From Betaproteobacteria bacterium (GTDB taxonomy: Bacteria; Pseudomonadota; Gammaproteobacteria; Burkholderiales; Rhodocyclaceae): a stretch of DNA of 47,159 nt. The translations under genes and the position numbers were made by a program. The stretch spans positions 1-47,159 of the forward strand of contig WRKX01000006.1 in NCBI GenBank assembly GCA_009777925.1, read 5' to 3'. The notes below the pieces were generated by a model, which searched no databases, had not been told where the DNA came from, and saw only the letters and a program-made list of their open reading frames with translations. Positions 26,901 to 34,543 of this stretch are shown in pieces (position 1 is the stretch's first letter; every line of letters starts with the position of its first letter).

Positions 26901-27819
26901 TGCCGTTGCACAGCAGCGTCTCCAAAGTCGCTGTCAGGTCTTGCCGGAGCGTATTCAGTTCCCCCTGATTGTTGCCGCCATTGTTGGTACCGATGCCGAT
27001 CGCCCAAAAATGGATGCCCGGGTTGTCATCAATGTATGTCTTAATATTAGCTCGCACATGACTCGCATTGATGCTGCCGATACCCAAATTCATCATGCTT
27101 GGGTAGCGAGCACCGTTAGTGTAGTCGCGCACAAGTTGATTAAACGCTGTCCCCGCTGCAGCAGGCCGTCCAAACCCAGACGCCGTAATGCTGTCGCCAA
27201 CGAATCCCCATGTGTCGCAAGCAACGCCGTCTGTACACTGCGTCAAGTCGTGAATGTCTATTTCAGAAACTTGAGCGGCACCACTTCCGAGGTTTCTAAG
27301 GCGAATCCACCTTATGTTGTTGCCGGTGATCAAATGCGAACGCGCCAGCCATCGGTTTGACACAGGATTGGTCATTCCAATGTTCGCCGGCGTAAAGTTG
27401 GTTCCATCGGATGAAACCTCAATACGATAGTTGGTGGGGCCACTATTGGATGTGTTGTAGCCATAGTTGCCGTTCATCCATTGAAACAGTATGCGCGAAA
27501 GGGGTTGCGGCAACTGAAAGTCGACCGAAGCGCCACTGGGAATTTGGACTCCTTGGTTCCTGCCCACATTGTCACTTGTCGTCTGTAAAAAGCTCGCATT
27601 TGTAGCGTTGTTTACCCGAACTGTGGTCGGGGTAACCCTTGGAGCCGGCGCTATTCCTGTGCCGGTTGACTGGGCAAGCGCAGGCAGACTGAAAGCCGCC
27701 AGAAACATCAACGCCGGAACAAGCGCGAGATGGCGGAAAGAAAAGCGTTTGAGGGGAAAACGCTCAAGAAACAACGCTATTGCCCTTAAGAGGGTAGCGT
27801 TACAGGTAGTGGCAGACAT
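23980..27819 (-). CDS. Giant secreted multi-enzyme: SGNH esterase, GH26 mannanase-like, second SGNH-like domain, DUF4214
   Basis: The 1279-residue precursor starts at ATG 27819 with AGGAGA six bases upstream. Order: signal peptide to A49 (SLPALAQ); discoidin-like beta domain (about 55-195); SGNH esterase (GDSIT near 205, GIGTN, NDLHPADG; to about 415); GH26-type domain (about 428-770) with acid/base Glu in WRPLHEASG and nucleophile Glu in IALTENG; a DPV/DPI repeat linker (about 776-828); a second SGNH-like domain (VFFAHNELGKNILDGL; to about 1080); a Pro/Gly/Thr linker; and DUF4214 (about 1108-1279). It should hydrolyse a beta-mannan-type glycan and remove acyl groups outside the cell. Signal peptide and DUF4214 are nearly identical to those of the 20716 gene, so parts were duplicated and the middle shuffled. 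Confidence 0.88.
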   Translation of the reverse strand: MSATTCNATLLRAIALFLERFPLKRFSFRHLALVPALMFLAAFSLPALAQSTGTGIAPAPRVTPTTVRVNNATNASFLQTTSDNVGRNQGVQIPSGASVDFQLPQPLSRILFQWMNGNYGYNTSNSGPTNYRIEVSSDGTNFTPANIGMTNPVSNRWLARSHLITGNNIRWIRLRNLGSGAAQVSEIDIHDLTQCTDGVACDTWGFVGDSITASGFGRPAAAGTAFNQLVRDYTNGARYPSMMNLGIGSINASHVRANIKTYIDDNPGIHFWAIGIGTNNGGNNQGELNTLRQDLTATLETLLCNGKQPVLAEMPYNHNAITATQSKNAVIRSLQNYEACGGKALPGPDLYTYFAADPANRLRNINDLHPADGEGGSAGREHLGVGGMNRLWAEVARDLTGIVTPPITTPPGACANNGNLSEAGVNKLRLMNYLKDNYGTKIISGQMDIDYYLGTNMVGDVFRDTGKYPAMKGFDFMQTHPNYAGSPYYRGQQQVKEAIHWWNGRNGYEDGGRDYYTAMIPSRPDIHGIVTFIWHWRMAAAVGGTPAFYTSRGAGHNYTNFIIPWRNNQLDTGSSDFAIIRNDIDYVAGLLKQLQDEGIPVLWRPLHEASGQQAGTNSWFWWGANGPGPYKALWEYMYDRLTNHHGLDNLIWVWNGEHSSWYPNPATVDIASFDYYGPSGQTNHSFKDRFDLTLNMVPAAYRDGMMIALTENGIMPNPDRSIAEGAMWSWFMTWVDADGGHFWSAHNPLAHRRHVYNHPNVITLEDLPDLTNYSCTDPVDPVDPVDPVDPVDPVDPVDPVDPVDPVDPVDPVDPIDPIDPIDPIDPIDPINPPGNACGAPWTHTGDFTAAELTALQNRKVFFAHNELGKNILDGLKNVAPGLSIVQSTSSPKPTSNGVHEIYMNSNGMNSGNPSSPVKKLEFFKTLMANGGSNAQIAFIKFHFGDFDANTVAVSTLISEYESRLDELQRLYPGVVFAHVTAPLYVKNNSWHNSKQHEFNEWLRGKYGGLVFDLAAIEAVNADGSPAPAAIAPSAGMPTLSIDWAAGANSSYLNASGQQRVARSLVSFLAQVGSKCEEPPGTGPNGTGPNGTEPPGTEPVLTTEEREDYIHKAYLAFFNRPADVPGLNYWKSYVGNIRDMLKEFAKSAEYQSDFAGMNNSQILTRVYQNLFGRAPDSSGLNYWVEQMNAGNITLANVAHEVLGGAQNEDAEIIKNKTLAAKAFTGALDTTEKSEAYNNAGANGLGNVAKDWLASVKEFNASLQDAVAKLGALVDTIVNRR
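25334..25486. repeat. 9-bp tandem repeat encoding the DPV/DPI linker
   Basis: About 17 units of GGATCAACC or GGATCAATC follow one another without interruption. The minus strand reads DPV in the first two thirds and DPI in the rest. The unit is a multiple of three, so copy-number change alters linker length without shifting frame. The opposite strand is also open but is only a shadow. Confidence 0.97.
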
Positions 27820-27844
27820 TTCAGTTCTCCTAAGTTTCCGATAA

Positions 27845-27988
27845 TTACTGGCTTTGCCCAGGGACGAGCCGCAGGCAACGCGAGCGATCTTGCAAGTTGT
27901 TCGGGCCTTCATCCAGCGTGCTGGACAGACATTTGTAACCGGTTTTGCGATTGATTCCGTGATGCTCGCGCAACCGGCTGATGTTGCC
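27845..27988 (-). pseudogene. Fragment of an IS481-type transposase N-terminus
   Basis: One minus-strand frame reads NISRLREHHGINRKTGYKCL then DEGPNNLQDRSR and stops at 27845. ISRLRE..GI.RKTGYKWL...DEG...L.DRSR is the helix-turn-helix start of IS481-type transposases. Nothing of the DDE core remains. It lies 26 bases upstream of the start of the giant 23980-27819 gene and probably marks an old insertion. Confidence 0.7.
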
Positions 27989-28050
27989 ATATTGGTATTA
28001 TGAGCATACATATATGTCAGATAAGAAAGCCGCCAAACAACAGGCGGTCA

Positions 28051-28136
28051 TTAGAGAGATTTTTGTTTAATCCCTTACAAACTACTTCTCCGTTCGTCAT
28101 TGCGAGGAGCGTTAGCTTTGATGCAATCAGGCAGAA
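28051..28136. mobile_element. Family B miniature element, left part
   Basis: TTAGAGAGATTTTTGTTTAA at 28051-28070 is followed by CGTCATTGCGAGGAGCGTTA, as in the copy at 16428. I could not find a matching right end, so it is truncated or diverged. Confidence 0.55.
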
Positions 28137-28485
28137 ATCCGGAAACAGCAAACATGCTATTAGCATGAGACTGGAGTATAAGTCTTTGATTACAAAGAGC
28201 TTTTTTAGCAAGCACGGCCTGCTTCTCCTTCTGCAAAAGCAACGGTATTCAATGGATTGCGAGTTTCAGACGCTTCATTGCATTGAATAGACAAACATCA
28301 TCAGTGGCAAGGAAGCCCCAACCTTCAGGTTGAGACGACTTACAGCTAACGTGATTCTAGACATTTATAGGAACGTTTTACCTGCAAGACGACAAGCGGT
28401 TATGTTTTCACGATAGACGGTCATTTGTATGGGAAAACTAATTCATACAAATATTCTTGGGTAATTGCGTCGCCAGCTCGATAGC

Positions 28486-28530
28486 TTAGAGCGGTTTCGG
28501 TTTAATCTGATACAACGTCATTGCGAATTC
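28486..28530. mobile_element. Family B miniature element, second left end
   Basis: TTAGAGCGGTTTCGGTTTAA at 28486-28505 matches the consensus end exactly, followed by ACGTCATTGCGA. The right end is missing; a 91-bp family A element lies about 100 bases downstream. Confidence 0.55.
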
Positions 28531-28634
28531 AGGGCAATCGCATTTGCCTCACGATGATCGAGTCGATACCTGGCTGGGAGCGTTGTTGTCGGGAGTATCT
28601 CTGCCGGGAGCGCCGGGTACCAGCCCGGTTATTA

Positions 28635-28725
28635 TAGTGCTTTCCTTAAATAAAGCTACTCTCAGGAGCTTTGCTCACTTCTCCCAATCACGACATAAAA
28701 GTCATTTTATTTGCGGGAAGAACTA
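28635..28725. mobile_element. 91-bp miniature element, family A copy 2
   Basis: TA at 28633-28634, then TAGTGCTTTCC... and, at the right, ...GGGAAGAACTA followed by TA (28726-28727). The interior differs from copies 1 and 3 but matches the decayed copy near 20507-20597. The right end (reverse TAGTTCTTCCCG) is very close to the IS630 end TAGTACTTCCCG at 46866. Confidence 0.85.
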
Positions 28726-28788
28726 TAAACTTCGTAGCCGCGCCAGTGCGCGGCGCTCCCAGCCAGGCCGCATTGTCACTTTGGGTTA

Positions 28789-28879
28789 TAGTGCTTTTCC
28801 TAAATAATCTTACTCTATCAACCTTCAGACATCCTATCCTGCAAGCGAGAAAGGGTAAAAATAATTACGAGAAACACTA
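28789..28879. mobile_element. 91-bp miniature element, family A copy 3
   Basis: TA (28787-28788), TAGTGCTTTTCC..., ...GAAACACTA, TA (28880-28881). The interior is nearly identical to copy 1 at 1122-1212, inverted. Same length, target and ends, so it is a recent dispersal of one element. Confidence 0.88.
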
Positions 28880-28902
28880 TAAATGCGATTGCCCTGATTG
28901 CG

Positions 28903-28946
28903 AATTGCGGTAGGGACGCCCATTACTGGGCGTCCCTACCGCAATT
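28903..28946. repeat. Perfect 20-bp inverted repeat with 4-base loop
   Basis: AATTGCGGTAGGGACGCCCA and its exact complement flank TTAC. Same plan as the palindrome at 2502-2533. Such a long perfect stem can extrude as a cruciform or fold in RNA; function unknown. Confidence 0.85.
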
Positions 28947-29147
28947 GTCGTTGGCAAAATCATCATGATGCCACCGTGGCGCTTATTAGACGCCTCGACC
29001 TGGGCGAGTTCATACAATTACAAATCCAATAGTTATTACAGCGAAGGCGGGAATCAAGACTTGCGGCAACTGCTTGTGCGAAAGGTTAGCGTTGATTGAC
29101 CTTGAGCATACTCGGATTCAACTCCCCCGCATCAGCGAGCACTGCCG

Positions 29148-29582
29148 CTACCGCTTGAAGGCCAGAATCAAAACACCGCTGGCGACGAGGCCGATGCCCA
29201 GCCACTCACGCATAGACGGGCGTTCACCGAGAAAGATGAAGGCGAACACAGCGACAAGCACCAGACTGAACTTGTCTACAGGCGCGACTTTGGATGCTTC
29301 GCCGACTTGAAGCGCGCGAAAGTAGCACACCCAGGACGCGCCCGTTGCCAGAGCTGACAGCGAGAGAAAGAACAGTGTCCCTAGCGACAGCGCGCGGGGA
29401 TCGCGCCACTTGTCGGCATACCAGACGAACGCTGCCAGGACGAAGACGATAATGACGGTGCGGATGAGCGTTGCGAAGTCGGAGTCGACGTCTTGGAGGC
29501 CAATCTTGGCGAAGATCGCAGTGAGCGCGGCAAAGCAGGCAGACAGCGCAGCCCAAAAGAACCAACTCGGCGTAGTCATCAT
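29148..29582 (-). CDS. Small EamA-family transporter
   Basis: The 144-residue membrane protein has about five hydrophobic helices (WFFWAALSACFAALTAIFAK, IVIFVLAAFVWY, FFLSLSALATGASWVCYF, LVLVAVFAFIFLGE, GIGLVASGVLILAF), which is one EamA repeat. Single-repeat members of this size normally dimerise and export small metabolites or drugs. Start is ATG 29582 or the adjacent ATG 29579. GTTAGGC occurs 15 bases upstream of the start, but no full attC surrounds it. It is 51 bases downstream of the GyrI-like gene on the same strand. Confidence 0.85.
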   Translation of the reverse strand: MMTTPSWFFWAALSACFAALTAIFAKIGLQDVDSDFATLIRTVIIVFVLAAFVWYADKWRDPRALSLGTLFFLSLSALATGASWVCYFRALQVGEASKVAPVDKFSLVLVAVFAFIFLGERPSMREWLGIGLVASGVLILAFKR

Positions 29583-29633
29583 GGTTTCGCGCAGCCTAAC
29601 GCGCTTTTAAGAATGCCAGAAAATCCCGATAAC

Positions 29634-30089
29634 TCAGGAAAGCGGCACATAGAGTTCCAAAGTGCCGGTTTCCTGCCAATCAATGGCATATCGCTCGAAA
29701 GATGTCGCCGTGAAGTCGACCGGGTGTTCTGTCCGAGTCCGCGCCCACTCGCCGTAGAAGAATTTGTAGGCTTTCTCGATAGAAGCCAGCTCAACGACAC
29801 ATTTGGCGTACTTTCCGGCGCGTAGGGTCAAATGCTCCATGCCGACAGGAATATTTACCGTCGACAGTACCGGCAATGTCGCCCAGTAGTCGAACTCGCC
29901 GTTTTCCGCCATGCTGGTAGACGCGCCGTAAGCGTACTCCTCGGTAGCATCTGATATTTCTATGCACATGGGCATGAATCTTTCCCACAATGCGGGACAT
30001 TTCACCGATGCGTCAGCAAGGTTCACGCGCTCCCTCAGTCCCACCAGTTGTCTGGCGGGCAAATCCACTACGGTTACGTCATACGCCAT
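29634..30089 (-). CDS. GyrI-like/effector-binding domain protein
   Basis: The 151-residue protein starts MAYDVTVVDLPARQLVGLRE, the opening strand of the GyrI-like (AraC effector-binding) fold, and ends with FERYAIDWQETGTLELYVPL, its usual last strand. There is no DNA-binding domain, so it is a stand-alone small-molecule-binding protein; the ligand is unknown. The ATG at 30089 has GGAGG six bases upstream, clearly better than the upstream in-frame start at 30215. Confidence 0.88.
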   Translation of the reverse strand: MAYDVTVVDLPARQLVGLRERVNLADASVKCPALWERFMPMCIEISDATEEYAYGASTSMAENGEFDYWATLPVLSTVNIPVGMEHLTLRAGKYAKCVVELASIEKAYKFFYGEWARTRTEHPVDFTATSFERYAIDWQETGTLELYVPLS

Positions 30090-30156
30090 GTCAGCCTCCG
30101 GCTTGGTTGCTAGTGAGAAAGCATGATTGTATACGAATAAAATTGTCCGCCCACGC

Positions 30157-31239
30157 TTACTTGACCGTCCCACCCGCTTGCCGCGCAATCCGGCGTTGGC
30201 GCACACTTTCGGCAAGCAGATTGAGCACGACTACGCTGTCCTCCCAACCAATGCAGGCATCGGTAATGCTTTTGCCGTATTCGGGCACAACATCATGAAC
30301 TAAATCCTGTCGGCCTTCCTTGAGGTGGGATTCCACCATCACGCCGATAATGCGCTCCTCGCCCGCGCCAAGCTGCGCGGCAACCGCGCGCGCCACCTCA
30401 ATCTGCAAGCGGTACTGTTTGCGGCTGTTGGCGTGCGAGAAATCAATCATCACCCTGGGCGGAACTCCGGCGGCAACCAGGTCGCGGCAAACTGCGGCAA
30501 CGCTGGCGGCATCGAAATTCGGCTCCCTGCCGCCGCGCAGGATAAGATGGCAATCCTCGTTGCCGCGTGTGGCGACGATGGCGGAATGCCCCGCCTTGGT
30601 AACGCTCAGAAAATGATGCGGAGATTCTGCGGATTTAATCGCGTCGACCGCGATTTGCGCGTTGCCGTCGGTTCCGTTCTTGAATCCGACAGGGCACGAC
30701 AGCCCGGAAGCCAGTTCGCGGTGTACCTGGCTCTCGGTGGTACGCGCTCCGATTGCGCCCCAGGAGACAAGATCAGCAAAGTATTGCGGCGTAATCATGT
30801 CAAGAAATTCAGTAGCCGTCGGCAGCCCCAGCTCATTGATTTTCCACAGCAGACGCCGCGCCAGCCGTAAGCCTTCGTTAATCGCGTAGCTGCTGTCAAG
30901 ACGCGGGTCGTTGATAAATCCTTTCCAGCCCACAGTGGTGCGCGGCTTCTCGAAATAAACCCGCATCACGACCAGGAGGTCGTTCTTCAGACGATCCGCT
31001 TCAGCCTTCAATCGCAGCGCGTACTCGCAGGCGGCCTCTGCGTCATGGATCGAGCATGGCCCAATCACCACCAGCAGGCGGTCATCAGCGCCGCGCAGGA
31101 TTTTGTGTATGGCCTGGCGGGTGTCGAAGGCGGTTGTCGCCGCTTCTGGCGTGGCCGGAAATTCGCGCAAGACATGCGCGGGCGGCGCTACTTCTTTTAT
31201 TTCGGCAATGCGAACGTCGTCAATTTGTTTACTGGACAT
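30157..31239 (-). CDS. aroG: 3-deoxy-7-phosphoheptulonate (DAHP) synthase, class I
   Basis: The 360-residue enzyme condenses phosphoenolpyruvate and erythrose 4-phosphate in the first step of aromatic amino-acid synthesis. Family motifs are complete: VVIGPCSIHD, FEKPRTTVGWKG, GFKNGTDG, ILRGGREPNF and MIDFSHANSRKQ. Length fits the E. coli AroG/AroF/AroH group, which is feedback-inhibited by single aromatic amino acids; which one cannot be told from sequence. It is encoded alone on the minus strand, downstream of the CoA-transferase terminator. Confidence 0.96.
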   Translation of the reverse strand: MSSKQIDDVRIAEIKEVAPPAHVLREFPATPEAATTAFDTRQAIHKILRGADDRLLVVIGPCSIHDAEAACEYALRLKAEADRLKNDLLVVMRVYFEKPRTTVGWKGFINDPRLDSSYAINEGLRLARRLLWKINELGLPTATEFLDMITPQYFADLVSWGAIGARTTESQVHRELASGLSCPVGFKNGTDGNAQIAVDAIKSAESPHHFLSVTKAGHSAIVATRGNEDCHLILRGGREPNFDAASVAAVCRDLVAAGVPPRVMIDFSHANSRKQYRLQIEVARAVAAQLGAGEERIIGVMVESHLKEGRQDLVHDVVPEYGKSITDACIGWEDSVVVLNLLAESVRQRRIARQAGGTVK

Positions 31240-31254
31240 ATAAGGGCGTGAAGT

Positions 31255-31288
31255 CGAAAAAATCGCCTGATAGTGTATCAGGCGATTT
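31255..31288 (-). terminator. Rho-independent terminator after the minus-strand CoA-transferase gene
   Basis: On the minus strand AATCGCCTGA, a 7-base loop and TCAGGCGATT are followed by TTTTCGAC. The hairpin lies 22 bases past the stop at 31310 and just before the aroG start. Confidence 0.85.
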
Positions 31289-31309
31289 GCTGGTTTATCT
31301 GCCGCTTGG

Positions 31310-32815
31310 TTACATTGATTCGCCTCGCAAGGCGCGAAGATGCCAGTCGAACGCTTCGCCCAGCAGATGCGGGGTTTGCTGACCGTTTGCGCCCTTTTCC
31401 GCGCGCGCCAGATAATCCTTCAAGGCGGGACGGAACTTGGGATCGGCGCATTTTTCGATCACCAGTTTGGCGCGCTGGCGCGGCGCGAGGCCCCGCAGAT
31501 CGGCCAGCCCGTGTTCGGTGACGAGCACCTGTACGTCGTGTTCGGTATGGTCGACGTGCGAGACCATCGGCACGATGCAGGAGAGAGCGCCGTTTTTGGC
31601 GAGCGAGGGGGTCATGAAGATCGAGAGATAGGCATTGCGGGTAAAATCGCCGGAGCCGCCCAGGCCGTTCATCATCCGTGAACCGAGAACGTGCGTGGAG
31701 TTGACGTTGCCGTAGATGTCGGCCTCGAGCATCCCGTTCATCGTGATGACGCCAAGGCGGCGGACGACTTCGGGGTGATTGCTGATCTCTTGCGGGCGCA
31801 GGATGATGCGCTTCCTGTAAATGTCGAGATTGGCGTTGAAGTCGACCAGGGCTTCCTTGGAAAACGACACAGCCGTAGCCGAGACGCACACCAGTTTGCC
31901 GGAGCGGATCATGTCGAGCATGCCATCCTGCAAGACTTCGGTGCAGCCGGTAAGGTTCTCGTAGGGGCCGTCGTTCAGCCCCGCCATCACCGCGTTGGCG
32001 ACGTTGCCCACGCCCGATTGCAGTGGCAGCAGATTCGCCGGAATGCGGCCTTTCTTCACCTCGTACTGGAGGAAATCGAGGATGTGGCCCGCGATACGGC
32101 GGGAATTCTCGTCCGGGGCGGAAAACTGGGTATCTCGGTCGGGACAATCGGTTTCGACCACGGCCACGACCTTGGCCGGGTCTACCCTCATGTAAGGCTC
32201 GCCGATGCGGTCGCTGGGTTTCGTGATCGGAATGGGCTGACGATTAGGCGGCTGGGCGACGCTATAAATGTCGTGCATGCCTTCGAGCTTGGCGTTCAGG
32301 CCGGAATTGACTTCGAGAATCACCCGGTCGGCCATATCAAGGAAGGTGGGGTTGCAGCCCACCGAGGTCGACGGAACCAGGCGTCCGTCTTCGAGGATGG
32401 CAACTATTTCAATCAGGGCGACATCAAGTTTGCCATAGTGCCCCCAAACCGTGTTTTGCGCCACTTCCGAGAGGTGAACGTCCATGTACCAGGCGTCGCC
32501 GCTGTTGATCCGGTTGCGACCATCCGGATCGGACTGGTAGGGCAGGCGCATGGAAACGCCGTTGACCTTGAAGAGCGCGCCATCGAATTCGGGTGCGGTG
32601 GACGCGCCCGACAGGACGCCGACACGGAAAGTTTCGCCGCGACCGGTAGCGGCGGCAATCCGCCGGGCAAGCGCCTGCGGAACCTCCTTGGGATGGCCCG
32701 AGCCGGTGAAACCGCTCACGCCGATGTTGTCGCCGGGATTGATGAGGGCGGCTGCTTCGTCCGCTGTCATGAGCTTGTTGCGGAAGATGGGGTTGAGAAT
32801 GCGATCTTTGGACAT
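31310..32815 (-). CDS. Succinyl-CoA:acetate-type CoA-transferase (acetyl-CoA hydrolase/transferase family)
   Basis: The 501-residue single-chain class I CoA-transferase has an N-terminal half starting FRNKLMTADEAAALI, with GVSGFTGSGHPKEVP. The C-terminal half carries the catalytic glutamate E293 in CTEVLQDGM, next to the glycine-rich GVGNVANAV segment. The nearest characterised relatives transfer CoA between succinyl-CoA and acetate, or between propionyl-CoA and succinate, in acetate and propionate metabolism. Substrate choice cannot be read. Acyl-CoA supply for PHA in the same organism is a plausible context. It diverges from the two-subunit transferase genes across a 296-base gap. Confidence 0.92.
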   Translation of the reverse strand: MSKDRILNPIFRNKLMTADEAAALINPGDNIGVSGFTGSGHPKEVPQALARRIAAATGRGETFRVGVLSGASTAPEFDGALFKVNGVSMRLPYQSDPDGRNRINSGDAWYMDVHLSEVAQNTVWGHYGKLDVALIEIVAILEDGRLVPSTSVGCNPTFLDMADRVILEVNSGLNAKLEGMHDIYSVAQPPNRQPIPITKPSDRIGEPYMRVDPAKVVAVVETDCPDRDTQFSAPDENSRRIAGHILDFLQYEVKKGRIPANLLPLQSGVGNVANAVMAGLNDGPYENLTGCTEVLQDGMLDMIRSGKLVCVSATAVSFSKEALVDFNANLDIYRKRIILRPQEISNHPEVVRRLGVITMNGMLEADIYGNVNSTHVLGSRMMNGLGGSGDFTRNAYLSIFMTPSLAKNGALSCIVPMVSHVDHTEHDVQVLVTEHGLADLRGLAPRQRAKLVIEKCADPKFRPALKDYLARAEKGANGQQTPHLLGEAFDWHLRALRGESM

Positions 32816-33111
32816 GATGTTTCCTTATGCGGGTGAGGTGGATCAAACGCTATTATGGGGAACAGAATCTCTCCTATTTTAGCGCACTCATGGCAAGCAT
32901 GAGAGGCATTGTTCATGCTGGGCAGCTAAGGTCTTTTTTCTACGTATAAAGGATAGTGCAATTAACTTTGCCCCCCGGCGAATCTTTGCATAGAATGCGA
33001 GCGGGTGGGAAAAAATACCGTGCCGCAAAACGGAGTCCCTCCACTTTTTGTCATACAAGCGCAAGCTCCTTTTTTAGACGCATGCGCGAGTTTACTCAGG
33101 AGAAACGTTAA

Positions 33112-33819
33112 ATGAAATCAAAAAGGCTTGAAATTGAACAAGTCGCGTCGTTCCTGCGTGATGGCATGACCATCATGTATGGAGGCTTTATGGGTAACGG
33201 CACGCCACCCCGGTTGATGCAGGCCATTCTCGACTCAGGCGTCAGGGACTTGACGATGATCGGGGATGACACTGCCTTCTTCGACGCCACGCGGGGGCCG
33301 GAAGGCGTGGGCCTCTTGATTCGCCACAAGCGCGTCAAGAAGCTCATTACCGGCCACATCGGCCTGAACAAGGAAGCCCAGCGTCAGATGATTGCGGGCG
33401 AGATGGAAATCGAACTCTCCCCCATTGGCACGCTGGCCGAGCGCATTCGCGCTGGCGGCTCCGGCCTGGGCGGCGTGCTCACCCCGACGGGCGTGGGCAC
33501 CTCGGTAGGCGAAGTCAAGATGGATGTCTCCATCAACGGCCAGAAATTCGACCAGAAACAGACGATCAACATCAACGGCAAGGATTTTCTGCTGGAAATG
33601 CCGCTGAAGGCCGACCTGGCCGTGCTGGAAGCCGTCAAGGCCGACGCCTTCGGCAACCTCGTCTACTTCCGTTCGATGCGCAATCACAACCCGCTCATGG
33701 CGCTCGCCGCCCAGACGGTGATCGTGGAAGCGCACGAAGTCGTCGACATCGGTCAGATCGACCCCGATTCCGTGATGACCCCCGGCATCCTGATCGACCA
33801 CATCATCTACCCCGCCTAA
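33112..33819 (+). CDS. atoD: Acetate/acetoacetate CoA-transferase, alpha subunit (AtoD/CtfA type)
   Basis: The 235-residue subunit closely follows the CtfA/AtoD family: [50 protein letters not shown] and a C-terminal [10 protein letters not shown]. With the beta subunit it moves CoA between acetoacetyl-CoA and short acids such as acetate or butyrate. AGGAG about nine bases before the ATG gives a clear start. The beta gene follows after 15 bases. Confidence 0.9.
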   Translation: MKSKRLEIEQVASFLRDGMTIMYGGFMGNGTPPRLMQAILDSGVRDLTMIGDDTAFFDATRGPEGVGLLIRHKRVKKLITGHIGLNKEAQRQMIAGEMEIELSPIGTLAERIRAGGSGLGGVLTPTGVGTSVGEVKMDVSINGQKFDQKQTININGKDFLLEMPLKADLAVLEAVKADAFGNLVYFRSMRNHNPLMALAAQTVIVEAHEVVDIGQIDPDSVMTPGILIDHIIYPA

Positions 33820-33834
33820 AACAAGGAGACAGAC

Positions 33835-34518
33835 ATGACGCAAGAAATGAGCGCCAAGGAGTTCATCGCCCGCCGCATCGCGCTGGAACTCAGGGACGGG
33901 GACGTTGTAAACTTGGGGATCGGCCTGCCGACCCTCGTCGCCAACTTCCTGCCCGAAGACGTGCACCTCACCCTGCACTCGGAAAACGGCTTTCTGGGCA
34001 TCGGCCCGGTGCCGAAGGACATCCCGCCCGTGGGCAAGCCCCGTACCGTGAATGCGGGCGGCAATCCCTGCTCCATCCTGCCACACGGCGCGACGTTCGA
34101 CATTTCGATGTCTTTCGCGCTGATGCGCGGTGGGCATCTGGACGCGTGCGTGCTCGGCGGCCTGCAAGTCGCAGAAAACGGCGACCTTGCCAACTGGATG
34201 GTTCCCGGCAAGAACGTGCCCGGCATGGGCGGCGCGATGGATCTCGCCGTGGGCGCAAAGAACGTGATTGTGGCGATGGAGCACACCAACAACGGCGAGA
34301 AGAAGATTCTCAAAAAGTGCTCGCTCCCGCTCACCGTCAAGAACCGCGTGTCCACGCTGGTCACGGAAAAGGCGCTGTTCCGCTTCTACGACGGCAGGAT
34401 GGTGCTGGAAGAGTACGCCCCCGGCGTGAGCGTGGATGAAATCCTCGCCGAAACCGAGGCGGCCTTCACCGTTTCCGCTAACTTGAAGGAAATGGTCGTC
34501 AGCCAGGTCGGCTTGTAG
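33835..34518 (+). CDS. atoA: Acetate/acetoacetate CoA-transferase, beta subunit (AtoA/CtfB type)
   Basis: The 227-residue subunit carries the catalytic glutamate E50 in HSENGFLGIGP, plus VNLGIGLPTLVANF, the NAGGNPCSILP segment, LRAGGHLD-type MRGGHLDACVLGGLQV, and KILKKCSLPLTVKN, all typical of AtoA/CtfB. A strong AAGGAG lies a few bases before the start. It forms an operon with the alpha subunit and ends in a strong terminator. Together with phaC elsewhere in the window it suggests active short-chain acyl-CoA exchange. Confidence 0.93.
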   Translation: MTQEMSAKEFIARRIALELRDGDVVNLGIGLPTLVANFLPEDVHLTLHSENGFLGIGPVPKDIPPVGKPRTVNAGGNPCSILPHGATFDISMSFALMRGGHLDACVLGGLQVAENGDLANWMVPGKNVPGMGGAMDLAVGAKNVIVAMEHTNNGEKKILKKCSLPLTVKNRVSTLVTEKALFRFYDGRMVLEEYAPGVSVDEILAETEAAFTVSANLKEMVVSQVGL

Positions 34519-34543
34519 CTTGTAATTTCCTTTAGCATCAAAC

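Larger units (their letters stand above)
27989..29147. other. Gene-free region filled with mobile-element debris
   Basis: I see no credible gene here. From left to right there is a short GCCGCC...GGCGG hairpin near 28030; a family B left end at 28051; AT-rich sequence; a second family B left end at 28486; inverted 14-mers CCTGGCTGGGAGCG (28571-28584) and CGCTCCCAGCCAGG (28754-28767) flanking a 91-bp element; a second 91-bp element; a 20-bp perfect palindrome; and a half REP sequence (GCGAAGGCGGGAATC) near 29041. It separates the giant secreted enzymes from housekeeping genes. Confidence 0.75.

Noticed and set aside
27820-28011. c-di-GMP-type riboswitch in the leader of the giant GH26 gene
   Set aside because: GCAAA-like pieces are present but the conserved GACGCAAAGC core is not, and most of the leader is explained by an IS481 fragment.
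29590-29640. A second attC site before the EamA gene (GTTAGGC core)
   Set aside because: Only the 7-base core is present; I found no opposite core or L-boxes.
31691-32836. 381-codon plus-strand ORF opposite the CoA-transferase
   Set aside because: Antisense shadow of a complete enzyme with its catalytic glutamate; no ribosome site or family.
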